Assembly (NCBI GenBank): GCA_040880465.1
Contig: JBBDIK010000013.1
Coordinates: forward strand, 34,244-98,243
DNA length: 64,000 nt
Origin: JBBDIK01 sp040880465
GTDB lineage: Bacteria > Actinomycetota > UBA4738 > JBBDHU01
Direction: 5' to 3'
The position numbers and the translations under genes are program-made. This document shows, piece by piece, positions 1 to 8,505 of this stretch (within the stretch, counting starts at the first letter, position 1; every line of letters begins with the position of its first letter). Under the pieces are notes generated by a model, which was not told the origin of the DNA, made no database searches, and saw nothing but the letters and a program-made list of their open reading frames with translations.

Positions 1-249
1 AACGTTCCGCTGCACCTGCGCGATGCCCACTACCCGGGCGCCAAGAAGCTCGGTCACGGTCAGGGCTACAAGTACCCTCACGACTTCCCCGGTCACCAGG
101 TCGAGCAGGAGTACCGGCCCGAACGGTTCCAGGGCAAGCGCTACTACGAGCCGTCCGGCCAAGGCGAGGAGGGGATGGACGTCGACGTTCGTGCCCCGGC
201 CGAAGGTGCCGATGAGACGGAGGACACGGCCGGTTCCGATCCGAGCTAG
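1..249 (+). CDS. rarA: Replication-associated recombination protein RarA (MgsA), C-terminal fragment
   Basis: This is the last 82 codons of a gene that begins before the window. The visible tail contains HLRDAHYPGAKKLGHG and YKYPHDFPGH, then RYYEPS, the conserved C-terminal end of the RarA/MgsA/WRNIP1 AAA+ ATPase family, which acts at stalled replication forks. The AAA+ core lies outside the window. The final 25 or so residues are acidic and poorly conserved (EGADETEDTAGSDPS). The position two genes upstream of alaS is the usual actinobacterial location. Reading frame and stop are clear; only the 3' end is present. Confidence 0.9.
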   Translation, partial: NVPLHLRDAHYPGAKKLGHGQGYKYPHDFPGHQVEQEYRPERFQGKRYYEPSGQGEEGMDVDVRAPAEGADETEDTAGSDPS

Positions 250-276
250 CTTCCAGGTTGGCCGGTCCGAGGGCGG

Positions 277-282
277 TATGAT
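277..282 (+). promoter_or_regulatory. Candidate -10 element upstream of the DUF948 gene
   Basis: TATGAT lies 32 nt before the ATG at 315. A GGGGAG Shine–Dalgarno (about 300–305) sits between them, so this would be a promoter with a short leader, unlike the leaderless ones elsewhere in the window. No good -35 hexamer is seen. Confidence 0.35.
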
Positions 283-314
283 GCCCGGACCGCTGACCAG
301 GGGAGTGAAGTGTC

Positions 315-680
315 ATGCTTGCATCGGTGCCCGGAGACATCTTCGCGATCGTCGCTGCCGTCGCCATCGGCCTGATCGGCCTCGCCGGGTCGTACGCCCT
401 GTTCAAGGCAGCGATGGTCCTCGATAGCTCGCGCGTGCTGCTGGACGGCGTCACCAAGGAAAGCGTGCCGCTGCTGTCGGAGGTGACGACCACGGTCAAG
501 AACGTGAACCGTGAGCTGGACCGGACCGACACCATCCTGGAATCGGCCGGCAATATGGCCAAGTCTGCCGAGCGGCTCACCGCCGTCGTCGAGCAGACCG
601 TGTCCAGCCCCCTCATCAAGATCATCTCGTTCGGCGCCGGCGCCGGGTCGGCGTTCAAGCGCTTCTTCGGCGGCGACTGA
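315..680 (+). CDS. DUF948-family membrane protein
   Basis: A 121-residue protein with one N-terminal transmembrane segment (about residues 8–32) followed by a soluble helical region with heptad character (SEVTTTVKNVNRELDRTD and TILESAGNMAKSAERLTAVV). This is the architecture of DUF948 (YtxG-like) proteins. Family members are small membrane proteins of unknown biochemical role, often next to alaS in actinobacteria. A GGGGAG Shine–Dalgarno lies about 9 nt before the ATG. The stop overlaps the start of the next gene by 1 nt, so the two are probably co-translated. No enzymatic motif is visible. Confidence 0.75.
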   Translation: MLASVPGDIFAIVAAVAIGLIGLAGSYALFKAAMVLDSSRVLLDGVTKESVPLLSEVTTTVKNVNRELDRTDTILESAGNMAKSAERLTAVVEQTVSSPLIKIISFGAGAGSAFKRFFGGD

Positions 681-916
681 TGTTCCGCAGGCTCTTCTGG
701 CTCTCGCTGGGCCTCGGTGCCGGTGCGACCTCTGCCGTCCTGGCCTCTCGCTGGCTCAAGCGCCAGACCCACAAGATGGCCCCCGCCTACGTGGCGAAGA
801 CGGCCTCGACCAGCCTCCTCGAACTCGGGAAGAAGGTCGCAGAGTCCGTCCAGGAGGGCCGTGCGGCCGCCGAGCAGCGCGAACGCGAGGTCCGGGAGAA
901 GGCGAAGCTAGACTAG
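680..916 (+). CDS. Small actinobacterial membrane-anchored protein (rarA–alaS interval)
   Basis: A 78-residue protein with an N-terminal hydrophobic stretch (FWLSLGLGAGATSAVLASRW), a basic segment, and a charged helical tail (EQREREVREKAKLD). It starts at an ATG overlapping the previous stop and ends 5 nt before alaS. Short proteins of this shape occur at this position in many actinobacteria (probably the DUF6167 group, from memory). No function can be inferred. The conserved neighbourhood and coupling to the DUF948 gene suggest a joint envelope role, which is inference. Confidence 0.65.
   Translation: MFRRLFWLSLGLGAGATSAVLASRWLKRQTHKMAPAYVAKTASTSLLELGKKVAESVQEGRAAAEQREREVREKAKLD
909..914 (+). 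promoter_or_regulatory. Candidate -10 for a leaderless alaS transcript
   Basis: TAGACT ends 7 nt before the GTG at 922, with no Shine–Dalgarno between. The spacing puts the transcription start at or next to the start codon. The element overlaps the end of the preceding gene. Confidence 0.45.
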
Positions 917-921
917 CCGCC

Positions 922-3549
922 GTGGACGGCCGGCAGGTACGCGAACGTTTCCTCGCGTTCTTCGAAGAGCGTGGTCACAAGCGCGTCCCGTCGTCGTCCC
1001 TGATCCCGCCTCCGGAGACCGGTCTCCTGCTGACGAACGCCGGCATGAACCAGTTCATCCCGTACTTCCTCGGGCAGGCACAGGCGCCCTGGCCGCGCGC
1101 GACGAGCGTTCAGAAGTGCTTCCGCACCGGCGATCTGGACAACGTCGGGCACACGGCCCGGCACCTCACCCTGTTCGAGATGCTCGGCAACTTCTCCTTC
1201 GCGGACTACTTCAAGGCGGAATCGCTGACCTGGGGTCTCGAGCTGATCACCGAGGGCTACGGCATCGACATCGATCGCCTGTGGGCCACCTACTACGCGG
1301 ATGATGCCGAGACCGCGGCCATCTGGGTAGATCTCGGCTTCCCCGCGGAACGGATCGTTGCGCGCGGCAAGGCAGACAACTATTGGTCGACGCACGCAGC
1401 GGGGCCTGCGGGGCCGACCGGTGAGATCTTCGTCGACCGGGGGGCGGCCTACGGGCCCGATGGCGGTCCGGCCGTCGACGAGGAGCGTTTCATGGAGATC
1501 TGGAACCACGTCTTCATGCAGGACCTGGTCGACGACCGCGAGAACAAGATCGGTGACCTGCCGGGCAAGAACGTCGACACTGGTGCGAGCGTCGAGCGCC
1601 TGGCCATGGTCACCCAAGGCGCTGACTCGTTCTACGACACGGACATCATGGCGCCGCTGATAGACATCGTGCAGTCGCTCTCGGGCAAGACCTACGGAGG
1701 CGACGAACGTGCCGACGTCTCGATGCGGATCGTGGCGGAACATGGCCGCGCGACGACGTTCTTGATCGCCGACGGCGTCCTACCGTCCAATGAGGGCCGG
1801 GGCTACGTCTTGCGCCGGATGCTACGGCGGATGGTGAGCCACGCGCGCCGTCTGGGCATCGAGCAGGACTTCACCGGACGCCTCGTCGACGCCAGCGTCG
1901 ACATGCTTGGCGACGCCTACCCCGAGCTGCACGAGAACCACGCGTTCACGCTGCAGGTCGCGGCGTCCGAGGAGGAACGCTTCGCCGGCACGCTCCGCCA
2001 GGGGATGGCCCTGTTCGAGGGGAGCCTCGTGGATGCGAAGGGGTCGGGAACGCTCGCCGGCGACACCGCGTTCACGTTGCACGACACCCACGGGTTCCCG
2101 CTCGAGCTGACGGTGGAGCTGGCGGCGGACGCGGGGCTCGAGGTCGACCGTGACCGGTTCACCGAGCTGATGCAGGAGCAGCGGGGCCGAGCGCAGAAGG
2201 CGGCGAAGAAGGGCCTCGTGTCGGAGGAGGTACTCGCGGAGATCCTCACGCGAGCGGAGCCGACCCGATTCGTCGGGTACGAGACGCTCGAGGCCGACGC
2301 CAACGTCATCGGGCTGCTCGGCGGCGGTGACGGCGTGGCCCAGGAGGGCAACGAGGTCCGCGTGGTCCTGGACACCAGTCCGTTCTACGCGGAGGGCGGC
2401 GGCCAGGTCGGCGATCAGGGCCTGGTCCGGACCGCGACCGGAGTGATCCGCATCACGGACACGCAACGAGCGCCGGGCGATGTGTTCGTCCACGCCGGCG
2501 TCGTCGAGTCCGGCGAGGTGCGCGAGGGCGAGGACGCGCGCGCGGAAGTCGACCCCGGGTTCCGCGAGTCCACGGCGCGTTCGCACACCGCGACCCACAT
2601 CGTGCACTGGACGCTTCGCCACTTCCTCGGCGAACACGCCCGCCAAGCCGGATCTCTCGTCGCGCCGGGGCGCCTGCGGTTCGACTTCATGCACCCGTCG
2701 TCGGTCCCTCAGGACGTGCTGGAAGAAGCCGAGATGCGCGCCAATGAGCGTCTCTCGGACGACGACGCGATCAGGACGTACGAGACGACGATGGAGTTCG
2801 CCAAGAGCCAAGGCGCGACGGCGCTGTTCGGCGAGAAGTACGGGGACCTGGTCCGTGTCGTCGAGATCGGTGACTACTCGCGCGAGCTGTGCGGTGGAAC
2901 GCATGTGCCGCACACGGGCAACGTGGCCGTCGTCCGTATCCTCGGCGAGGGGAGCATCGGTTCGGGCATCCGCCGGATCGAGGCTGTCGTCGGTCCCGAT
3001 GCGATCCGCCAGGTCAACGTCGAGCGGCACCTGCTGCAGCGCGTGGCCGCCGCCCTCGGTGGGGGCGATCCCGAGAGTGTCCCGGAGCGAATCCTCAAGG
3101 TCGTCGAGGAGAACAAGCGCCTCAAGAACGAACTTGGGCGCATGAGCAAAGGCGAGATCGCCGGCAAGGTGGAGCAGATCATCGGCCGGCACAGCCTCGT
3201 CGCGGGCGTAGCGCTCGTCAACTCGCTTGAGGATGCGGACGCGGACGAACTTCGCGAACTTGCCCAGGCCACCGTGAACAGGCTTGAGCGTCCGGACGCC
3301 CCGGCCGCGACCGTGCTCGGGAACGGGAATGGAGGCAAGGCACTGCTCGTTGCGGCGTGCAGCCCTTCCCTCGTCGATCGGGGCGTCACCGCACCTGCCT
3401 TGCTTGAAGAGGCGGCGAAGATGGTGGGCGGCGGCGCCGGAGGGAAGCCGGGGCTCGCTTTCGCCGGAGGAAAGAAGGCGGACGCCGTGAAGGATGCGGT
3501 GCGATCGATCCCGAGCCGTCTCGAGGCTCTGCTCGCCGCCGGTGCCTGA
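922..3549 (+). CDS. alaS: Alanine–tRNA ligase
   Basis: An 875-residue AlaRS, the normal bacterial length. It charges tRNA-Ala in the cytoplasm. The N-terminal catalytic core opens with VRERFLAFFEERGHKRVPSS and contains the class II motif 2 region (QKCFRTGDLDNVGHTARHLT) and the long alanylation/tRNA-recognition domain. The editing domain carries the zinc ligands H555 and H559 (HTATH) and C657 and H661 (CGGTH). A C-Ala domain follows, ending with the glycine-rich MVGGGAGGKPGLAFAGGK. The open frame extends upstream to 511, but similarity begins at GTG 922, 5 nt after the upstream stop, so that start is chosen. The stop overlaps ruvX. Confidence 0.97.
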   Translation: MDGRQVRERFLAFFEERGHKRVPSSSLIPPPETGLLLTNAGMNQFIPYFLGQAQAPWPRATSVQKCFRTGDLDNVGHTARHLTLFEMLGNFSFADYFKAESLTWGLELITEGYGIDIDRLWATYYADDAETAAIWVDLGFPAERIVARGKADNYWSTHAAGPAGPTGEIFVDRGAAYGPDGGPAVDEERFMEIWNHVFMQDLVDDRENKIGDLPGKNVDTGASVERLAMVTQGADSFYDTDIMAPLIDIVQSLSGKTYGGDERADVSMRIVAEHGRATTFLIADGVLPSNEGRGYVLRRMLRRMVSHARRLGIEQDFTGRLVDASVDMLGDAYPELHENHAFTLQVAASEEERFAGTLRQGMALFEGSLVDAKGSGTLAGDTAFTLHDTHGFPLELTVELAADAGLEVDRDRFTELMQEQRGRAQKAAKKGLVSEEVLAEILTRAEPTRFVGYETLEADANVIGLLGGGDGVAQEGNEVRVVLDTSPFYAEGGGQVGDQGLVRTATGVIRITDTQRAPGDVFVHAGVVESGEVREGEDARAEVDPGFRESTARSHTATHIVHWTLRHFLGEHARQAGSLVAPGRLRFDFMHPSSVPQDVLEEAEMRANERLSDDDAIRTYETTMEFAKSQGATALFGEKYGDLVRVVEIGDYSRELCGGTHVPHTGNVAVVRILGEGSIGSGIRRIEAVVGPDAIRQVNVERHLLQRVAAALGGGDPESVPERILKVVEENKRLKNELGRMSKGEIAGKVEQIIGRHSLVAGVALVNSLEDADADELRELAQATVNRLERPDAPAATVLGNGNGGKALLVAACSPSLVDRGVTAPALLEEAAKMVGGGAGGKPGLAFAGGKKADAVKDAVRSIPSRLEALLAAGA

Positions 3550-3964
3550 CCTCGGGCGCGTCCTCGGTCTCGATCTGGGCGATGCGCGCATCGGGGTCGC
3601 GATCTCCGACGATCAGCAGCGGGTCGCCGTTCCGTTCGGCACGATCCGGACCGGAGCTCCGGAGGACCTGAAGGCGATCGCGCAGCTCGTTGCCGACAAC
3701 GATGTGTCGGAGGTCGTGGTCGGGCATCCGCTCAAGATGTCCGGCGATGCCGGTCCGCGCGCCGACAAGGCGGCCGGGTTCGCGGACGTGCTCCGCTCGG
3801 TCCTGTCCGTTCCCGTGTCGCTCCAGGACGAGCGACTCTCGACGGTCGAAGCCGAGCGAGCGCTCAAGACGGCAGGCGCCACCGGTCGCGATCGCAAGCG
3901 CGTGGTGGACCAGGCGGCGGCGACCGTGATCCTGCAGTCGGCGCTGGATCTGCGCCTCGGGTAA
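3542..3964 (+). CDS. ruvX: Putative pre-16S rRNA nuclease RuvX/YqgF
   Basis: A 140-residue YqgF-family protein, usual length. The RNase H-like fold is signalled by GLDLGDARIGVAISD near the N terminus (first catalytic Asp), VGHPLKMSG in the middle, the LQDERLST segment with the second acidic residue, and a C-terminal DQAAATVILQ with the last Asp. The family trims the 5' end of 16S rRNA. The start is GTG 3542, which overlaps the last codons of alaS; the frame is open further upstream but only weakly. alaS-ruvX-mltG-aroE is a conserved actinobacterial order. Confidence 0.93.
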   Translation: MPDLGRVLGLDLGDARIGVAISDDQQRVAVPFGTIRTGAPEDLKAIAQLVADNDVSEVVVGHPLKMSGDAGPRADKAAGFADVLRSVLSVPVSLQDERLSTVEAERALKTAGATGRDRKRVVDQAAATVILQSALDLRLG

Positions 3965-4029
3965 CCCGCGCCCTGATCCGGACTCGGATCTGTGGCTGCT
4001 GCGCCCGGGCGGGTCCGGGGTCCCGCCGC

Positions 4030-4035
4030 TATCCT
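4030..4035 (+). promoter_or_regulatory. Candidate -10 for a leaderless mltG transcript
   Basis: TATCCT ends 9 nt before ATG 4045, and no Shine–Dalgarno lies between. This matches the -10/start spacing seen at several other genes here. Confidence 0.4.
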
Positions 4036-4044
4036 TGACCCTCG

Positions 4045-5100
4045 ATGCCGGAGCGTGCCCCGGGCGCAGCTGCGCCCCGCCGCCGCAGAGCGGGAAAGAT
4101 CATCGCGATCGTCGCGATCGCGTGCGTCCTCGTCCTGGCCGGTCTCGCCGTCGCGGGCTACTCCTACTTCCGTTGGTGTCAGGGCGCGTCGGGTCCCCGG
4201 GAAGGCGTTCCGTTCGAGATCCCCAAGGGCGTGTCCGGCGCCGAAGTCATCGCCTCGCTCAACGGCGAAGGCGTCCTTCGGTGCAACGCCGTGCCCCGTT
4301 ACATCGCCCAAGCGCGCTCGATCGGATTCCAGGCGGGCGCCTACAAGCTCGAGACGAACATGACCGTGGACGAGGCGCTCGCCCGCCTGGATGAAGGTCC
4401 GATCGTGCGAACCGTGTCGATGACGATCCCTGAGGGGTGGCGCCTTACCCAGACGACGGCAGAGGCCGCGAAGCGGTTGCACCTGAACGAGGCGGAACTC
4501 ACCCGGCTCGCGGAGAACGGGGGCTTCACCGTCCCGCCGTACCTGCCTGCGGGCAAAGCCACGACCGAAGGGTTCCTGTTCCCGAAGACCTACGAGTTCC
4601 CGCGAGACGGGCTCACGGAGGAAACCGTCATCGAACGCCTGCTCGATCAGTTCGACCAGGAGGCGGGGAAGCTCCCGTGGAAGAACGCGAAGCGGCTCGG
4701 TGTCACGGCGTACGAAGCCGTGATCGTCGCCTCGCTCGTCGAACGCGAAGCACAGGTGCCGTCGGAGCGCGCGCGGGTCGCGGCGGTCATCTACAACCGC
4801 ATCGCCCGGCACGAGATCCTCGGGATCGACGCGAGCAACCAGTACATCGACCCGAACCCCGATGACGGTCTGACGACCAGCGATCTGGCGATCGACAGTC
4901 CATACAATCTGCGCCTGAAGGAGAACGCAGGCCGGCTGCCGCCCACCCCGATCGCGAGCCCCGGGCTCGCGTCGCTGCGCGCGGCGCTGCAGCCCGCCGA
5001 TACGGACGAGTGGCTCTACGTGCTGTGCGGATCCGACGGGCATCACGAGTTCACGGCGAGCTACGCTGAGTTCCGTCGATTGAAGGAGCAGTGTCTCTGA
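4045..5100 (+). CDS. mltG: Endolytic murein transglycosylase MltG
   Basis: A 351-residue membrane protein. A basic N-terminus (RRRRAGK) precedes one transmembrane helix (about residues 19–42), then a LysM-like domain (PFEIPKGVSGAEVIASL) and the YceG/MltG catalytic domain. The catalytic Glu is E233 in SLVEREA, and the late motif SPYNLRL…LPPTPIASPG is present. The family cleaves nascent glycan strands and is thought to terminate peptidoglycan chains, so it acts on the outer face of the membrane. Start at ATG 4045, near the only clear -10 element in the 80-nt gap after ruvX. It overlaps aroE by at least 1 nt. Confidence 0.95.
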   Translation: MPERAPGAAAPRRRRAGKIIAIVAIACVLVLAGLAVAGYSYFRWCQGASGPREGVPFEIPKGVSGAEVIASLNGEGVLRCNAVPRYIAQARSIGFQAGAYKLETNMTVDEALARLDEGPIVRTVSMTIPEGWRLTQTTAEAAKRLHLNEAELTRLAENGGFTVPPYLPAGKATTEGFLFPKTYEFPRDGLTEETVIERLLDQFDQEAGKLPWKNAKRLGVTAYEAVIVASLVEREAQVPSERARVAAVIYNRIARHEILGIDASNQYIDPNPDDGLTTSDLAIDSPYNLRLKENAGRLPPTPIASPGLASLRAALQPADTDEWLYVLCGSDGHHEFTASYAEFRRLKEQCL

Positions 5101-5975
5101 TGGGCGCCTCGGCGGCGGATACGCCGGCCCTGGATTGGCCGGAGCCGCAACCAGGGGTCCATCTCCTCGGGGTGATCGGCTGGCCGGTCCTGCACAGCCT
5201 CTCCCCGGTGATCCAGTCCGCAGCGCTGGCCGCTCTCGGGCTCGGCGACGAGTGGCGATATGTACATCTCCCGGTTCCACCCGGTGCCATGCCACAGGCG
5301 ATGGCGAAGCTCCAGGACGACGGGTACCGCGGTGCCAACGTCACGATGCCCCACAAGGAATCGGCCGCGGAGCTGGCGACCGGATGCTCGTCCGACGTCG
5401 AGCGGCTCCGGGCGGTCAACACGCTGAACCGTACCGATGGCGGTTTCGAAGGGCACAACACCGACGCTCCGGGGTTCGCGAACTTCCTCGCGGGCGATGT
5501 CGGGTTCGTGCCGGCTGGTGGCCCGACCCTCATCTTCGGGGCGGGCGGCGCGGCCAGGGCCTGCGCGCTGGCGCTCGTGCAGATGGGGGTGACCGAGATC
5601 ATCGTCGCGGCTCGGGACGTGAACCGCGGGTGGGCGGCGATGGACGGACTCGTTCCCCAAGGGAACCTCGCGGTGATCGCGTTCGACGATGCGAGTCGCG
5701 TATCGCCGGCCCTGATCGTCAACGCGACCCCCGTGGGTTCGTCCGGCGAGGTCCTCCCGGCCCCGGCACTGTCACCCGAGATCGTGGTGGTGGATCTCCT
5801 GTATCACCCGGCGGACACCCCGCTCTTGGCCGCCGCCCGGGGGGCCGGCGCACGCGCCGCCGGCGGCCTCGGCCTTCTCGTGCATCAGGGGGCCCTGTCG
5901 CTCGAGATCTGGACGGGGCGGATGCCGGACCTGGCGGTGATGAGGGCGGCAGGTGAGGCGGCCGGAGCTGTCTGA
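5100..5975 (+). CDS. aroE: Shikimate 5-dehydrogenase
   Basis: A 291-residue AroE that reduces 3-dehydroshikimate with NADPH. The shikimate site is seen in GWPVLHSLSPVIQ near residue 25, in NVTMPHKE with catalytic Lys86, and in HNTDAPGF with Asp122. The NADP-binding Rossmann loop is GAGGAARAC near 147. The start is ambiguous. ATG 5100 overlaps the mltG stop and sits 11 nt after AAGGAG; GTG 5091 is in frame but only 2 nt from that AAGGAG. ATG is preferred. The other shikimate genes (aroC, K, B, Q) are 16 kb downstream, beyond the pilus island. Confidence 0.93.
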   Translation: MGASAADTPALDWPEPQPGVHLLGVIGWPVLHSLSPVIQSAALAALGLGDEWRYVHLPVPPGAMPQAMAKLQDDGYRGANVTMPHKESAAELATGCSSDVERLRAVNTLNRTDGGFEGHNTDAPGFANFLAGDVGFVPAGGPTLIFGAGGAARACALALVQMGVTEIIVAARDVNRGWAAMDGLVPQGNLAVIAFDDASRVSPALIVNATPVGSSGEVLPAPALSPEIVVVDLLYHPADTPLLAAARGAGARAAGGLGLLVHQGALSLEIWTGRMPDLAVMRAAGEAAGAV

Positions 5976-5995
5976 GGGGGCGCCTGACGGAGCTG

Positions 5996-6013
5996 CCTGA
6001 CTCGCCAGTCAGG
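5996..6013 (+). terminator. Hairpin between aroE and the pilus cluster
   Basis: CCTGACT–CGCC–AGTCAGG forms a perfect 7-bp stem with a 4-nt loop. It lies 20 nt after the aroE stop and is followed by a short pyrimidine stretch without a U run. It is a plausible weak terminator or boundary element between the aro and pil units. Confidence 0.4.
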
Positions 6014-6092
6014 GCCTTCTGCCTGAGGGGCCGTACGCTCGGGTAAAGGAACTCCTACAGACACCCGATTACGGGTAGTGGAAACGGAACCC

Positions 6093-6800
6093 ATGGATAT
6101 CGATTTCTCTTCTCTCGCGTCCCGCATCGCGGCGGACGTCGGGGGCTTGCGAGGGTGCATCATCGCCTCGCGTGATGGACTCGTACTCGGCGCGTACCCC
6201 GCCGACGGCGAGGCCGTCCTGCGCCCGGCCTGGCTGCGCTTCGCCGCGCTGGGTGACGTCGAGAAGGGATTCATCGAATTCGGTGGGGAGACATGGGTCT
6301 ACGTTCAGCGCGGACCCTACGCCGCCTTCGCGGTGAGTGAAGTCGCCGCTCGTCCAGGCTTGATCCTCGAGGAGATGGAGCAGATCCTCCGCTCGGCCGA
6401 GGAGGCGCGGAGTCGGCAGCCCAGCGTCCGGATGGAGGGCGGCGATGCAGCCCGGAGTAAGCCGCGCACCACGCTGCATCCGGAAGCGCGGCCGTCCGCT
6501 CCGGCTCCGGCCTCGGGCGTTCCAGCTCAGGCTGCATCCGCCAGCCCCGCCCAGGAGGCAGCAGCCCCCGCGCCGCCGCCTACGGATACCCCGCAGGTCA
6601 TCTCGACCGACGAGCCACAACCGGCCTCGGAGGTGCCGGCTCCGTCGAGCGACGCCCCGACGCCGTCGCAGGAGGTTGCTCCGGCCGCCTCGCCGCCGGC
6701 CCCACAACCGCAGGAGGGCGATGTGGACCGGGTCTTGCTCGCTCAGGAGTTCGCACAGTTGCTGGAGGACAGCGGCTACGATGACGAGGAGGACGAGTGA
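6093..6800 (+). CDS. Roadblock/LC7-domain protein with a proline/alanine-rich C-terminal tail
   Basis: A protein of 235 residues. The first 110 or so resemble a Roadblock/LC7 (MglB-like) fold: FSSLASRIAADVGGLRGCII, SRDGLVLGAYPADGE, FAALGDVEKGFIEFGG, and a final helix with LILEEMEQILRS. The rest is low-complexity and rich in Ala, Pro, Ser and Glu, ending in an acidic patch (SGYDDEEDE). Roadblock proteins pair with small Ras-like GTPases such as MglA, which control T4P polarity in Myxococcus; no such GTPase lies in this window. The gene heads the T4P cluster, 10 nt before the first pilB. Start is ATG 6093; GTG 6078 is an in-frame alternative. Confidence 0.7.
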   Translation: MDIDFSSLASRIAADVGGLRGCIIASRDGLVLGAYPADGEAVLRPAWLRFAALGDVEKGFIEFGGETWVYVQRGPYAAFAVSEVAARPGLILEEMEQILRSAEEARSRQPSVRMEGGDAARSKPRTTLHPEARPSAPAPASGVPAQAASASPAQEAAAPAPPPTDTPQVISTDEPQPASEVPAPSSDAPTPSQEVAPAASPPAPQPQEGDVDRVLLAQEFAQLLEDSGYDDEEDE

Positions 6801-6810
6801 TCGGACCTAG

Positions 6811-8505
6811 ATGGCGGAGGTAAAGAAGGCCAAACAGCTCGGCGAGATCCTCGTCGACGACGGCTTGGTCACCCAGGAGCAACTCGACCACGCGCTCGAG
6901 GAGCACCGCCGTGTCGGCAAGCTCCTCGGACGGGTGCTGATCGACCTCGGCTACATCAAGGAGACCGACCTCGTTCGGGCGCTCGCCCAGCAAGTCGGGT
7001 TCGAGTTCGTCGATCTCAGCGAGTACCAGATCGAGCCCTGGGCGCCGGTGTTGCTGCCCGAGCAGGTCGCCCGCCGTTATCGCGCTCTCCCGATCGGCGA
7101 GCGCGACGGCAAACTCCTCGTGGCGATGTCCGACCCGGCGAACGTCTACGCCCTCGACGACATCCGCATCATCACGGGCCGCGACGTCCAGCCGGTCGTC
7201 GCGACGGCCGCGGACATCGAGCAAGCGCTCCGCCGATACGCCGGGCTCGACGCTCAGGCTGAGGAGCTGGCCGAAGAGGTCGCGGAAGCCGCGGACGAGG
7301 GCAAGAAGAAGGGGGACGGCGAGGAGGACGAGGAGGAGGACGACGAGGCTCCGATCGTCAAGCTCGTGAACGCGATCATGACGCAGGCCGTCGGCGACCG
7401 AGCCTCCGACATCCACATCGAACCGACCGAGAAGGACGTGCGGGTCCGCTTCCGCGTCGACGGTGTCCTCCACGAGGTGAGTCGCGCCCAGAAGCGGATC
7501 CAGAACGGGCTGACCAGCCGCTTGAAGGTGATGGCGGAGATGGACATCGCGGAGAAGCGGATCCCCCAAGACGGGCGGATCGCGATGCGCGTCGCGGGCA
7601 AGATGCTCGACCTGCGCGTGGTCACCCTGCCGACCGTCTACGGCGAGAAGGTCGTGATGCGTGTCCTGGACAAGAGTTCGGCGCTCCTTCACCTCGAGGA
7701 CCTAGGGTTCCTGGAGCACTCGTACAAGCGGTACGAGGAGGCCTACAGCAAGCCGTACGGTGCCATCCTGGTGACGGGTCCGACCGGCGCCGGCAAGTCG
7801 ACCACGCTGTACGCCACGCTGAACGTGTTGAACTCCCCGGAACGCAACATCATCACCGTGGAGGATCCGGTCGAATACCGGCTCAAGGGCATCAACCAGT
7901 GCCAGGTCCACAACGCAGCGGGGCTCACGTTCGCCCGGGCGCTGCGAGCGATCCTGCGCAACTCGCCCGACATCATCCTCGTAGGAGAGATCCGCGACCG
8001 CGAGACGGCCACGATCGCGACCGAGTCGGCGCTGACCGGCCACCTCGTCCTGTCGACGCTGCACACCAACGATGCCCCTTCGGCGATCCCCCGGCTCATC
8101 GAGATGGGGATCGAGACGTTCATCGTGGCATCGTCCATCGACTGCGTCGTCGCGCAGCGGCTGGCGCGCAAGCTCTGTGAGAAGTGCAAGGAGCCCTACG
8201 CGCCGGAGGCGGCCGAGCTGGTCGCGATCGGGTACAACGAGCAGGAGATCGCCGACATCGAACAGCTCTACCGCCCGGTTGGGTGCCCCGCGTGCTCCAA
8301 GACCGGCTACCGGGGCAGGATCGGTCTCTACGAGGTCATGCTCGTCAACGACGATATCGAGCGGCTCACGATCGAGCGGGCACCGGCCGACGAGATCCGC
8401 AAGGCCGCGATCGCCGAAGGCATGGCGACCCTGCGTGACGACGGCCTCCAGAAGGTCCGGCTCGGGATGACGTCGATCGCCGACGTCCTCCGGGTGGTTG
8501 CCTGA
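6811..8505 (+). CDS. pilB: Type IV pilus extension ATPase PilB (copy 1)
   Basis: A 564-residue GspE/PilB ATPase. It powers pilin polymerisation at the inner face of the membrane. It has an N-terminal T2SSE_N domain (QLGEILVDDG…GKLLGRVLIDLGY), a strongly acidic insert (about 165–185, GDGEEDEEEDDEAP), and then the ATPase core with Walker A GPTGAGKST near 323, an Asp box, Walker B (ILVGEIRDRETA) and a His box (STLHTNDA). Two CxxC pairs near 457 and 493 (CEKC, CPAC) form the PilB zinc site. The stop overlaps the start of a second full PilB by 1 nt. Confidence 0.93.
   Translation: MAEVKKAKQLGEILVDDGLVTQEQLDHALEEHRRVGKLLGRVLIDLGYIKETDLVRALAQQVGFEFVDLSEYQIEPWAPVLLPEQVARRYRALPIGERDGKLLVAMSDPANVYALDDIRIITGRDVQPVVATAADIEQALRRYAGLDAQAEELAEEVAEAADEGKKKGDGEEDEEEDDEAPIVKLVNAIMTQAVGDRASDIHIEPTEKDVRVRFRVDGVLHEVSRAQKRIQNGLTSRLKVMAEMDIAEKRIPQDGRIAMRVAGKMLDLRVVTLPTVYGEKVVMRVLDKSSALLHLEDLGFLEHSYKRYEEAYSKPYGAILVTGPTGAGKSTTLYATLNVLNSPERNIITVEDPVEYRLKGINQCQVHNAAGLTFARALRAILRNSPDIILVGEIRDRETATIATESALTGHLVLSTLHTNDAPSAIPRLIEMGIETFIVASSIDCVVAQRLARKLCEKCKEPYAPEAAELVAIGYNEQEIADIEQLYRPVGCPACSKTGYRGRIGLYEVMLVNDDIERLTIERAPADEIRKAAIAEGMATLRDDGLQKVRLGMTSIADVLRVVA

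Noticed and set aside
1822..3591. 589-codon minus-strand open frame over alaS
   Set aside because: Shadow of alaS with no recognisable domain.
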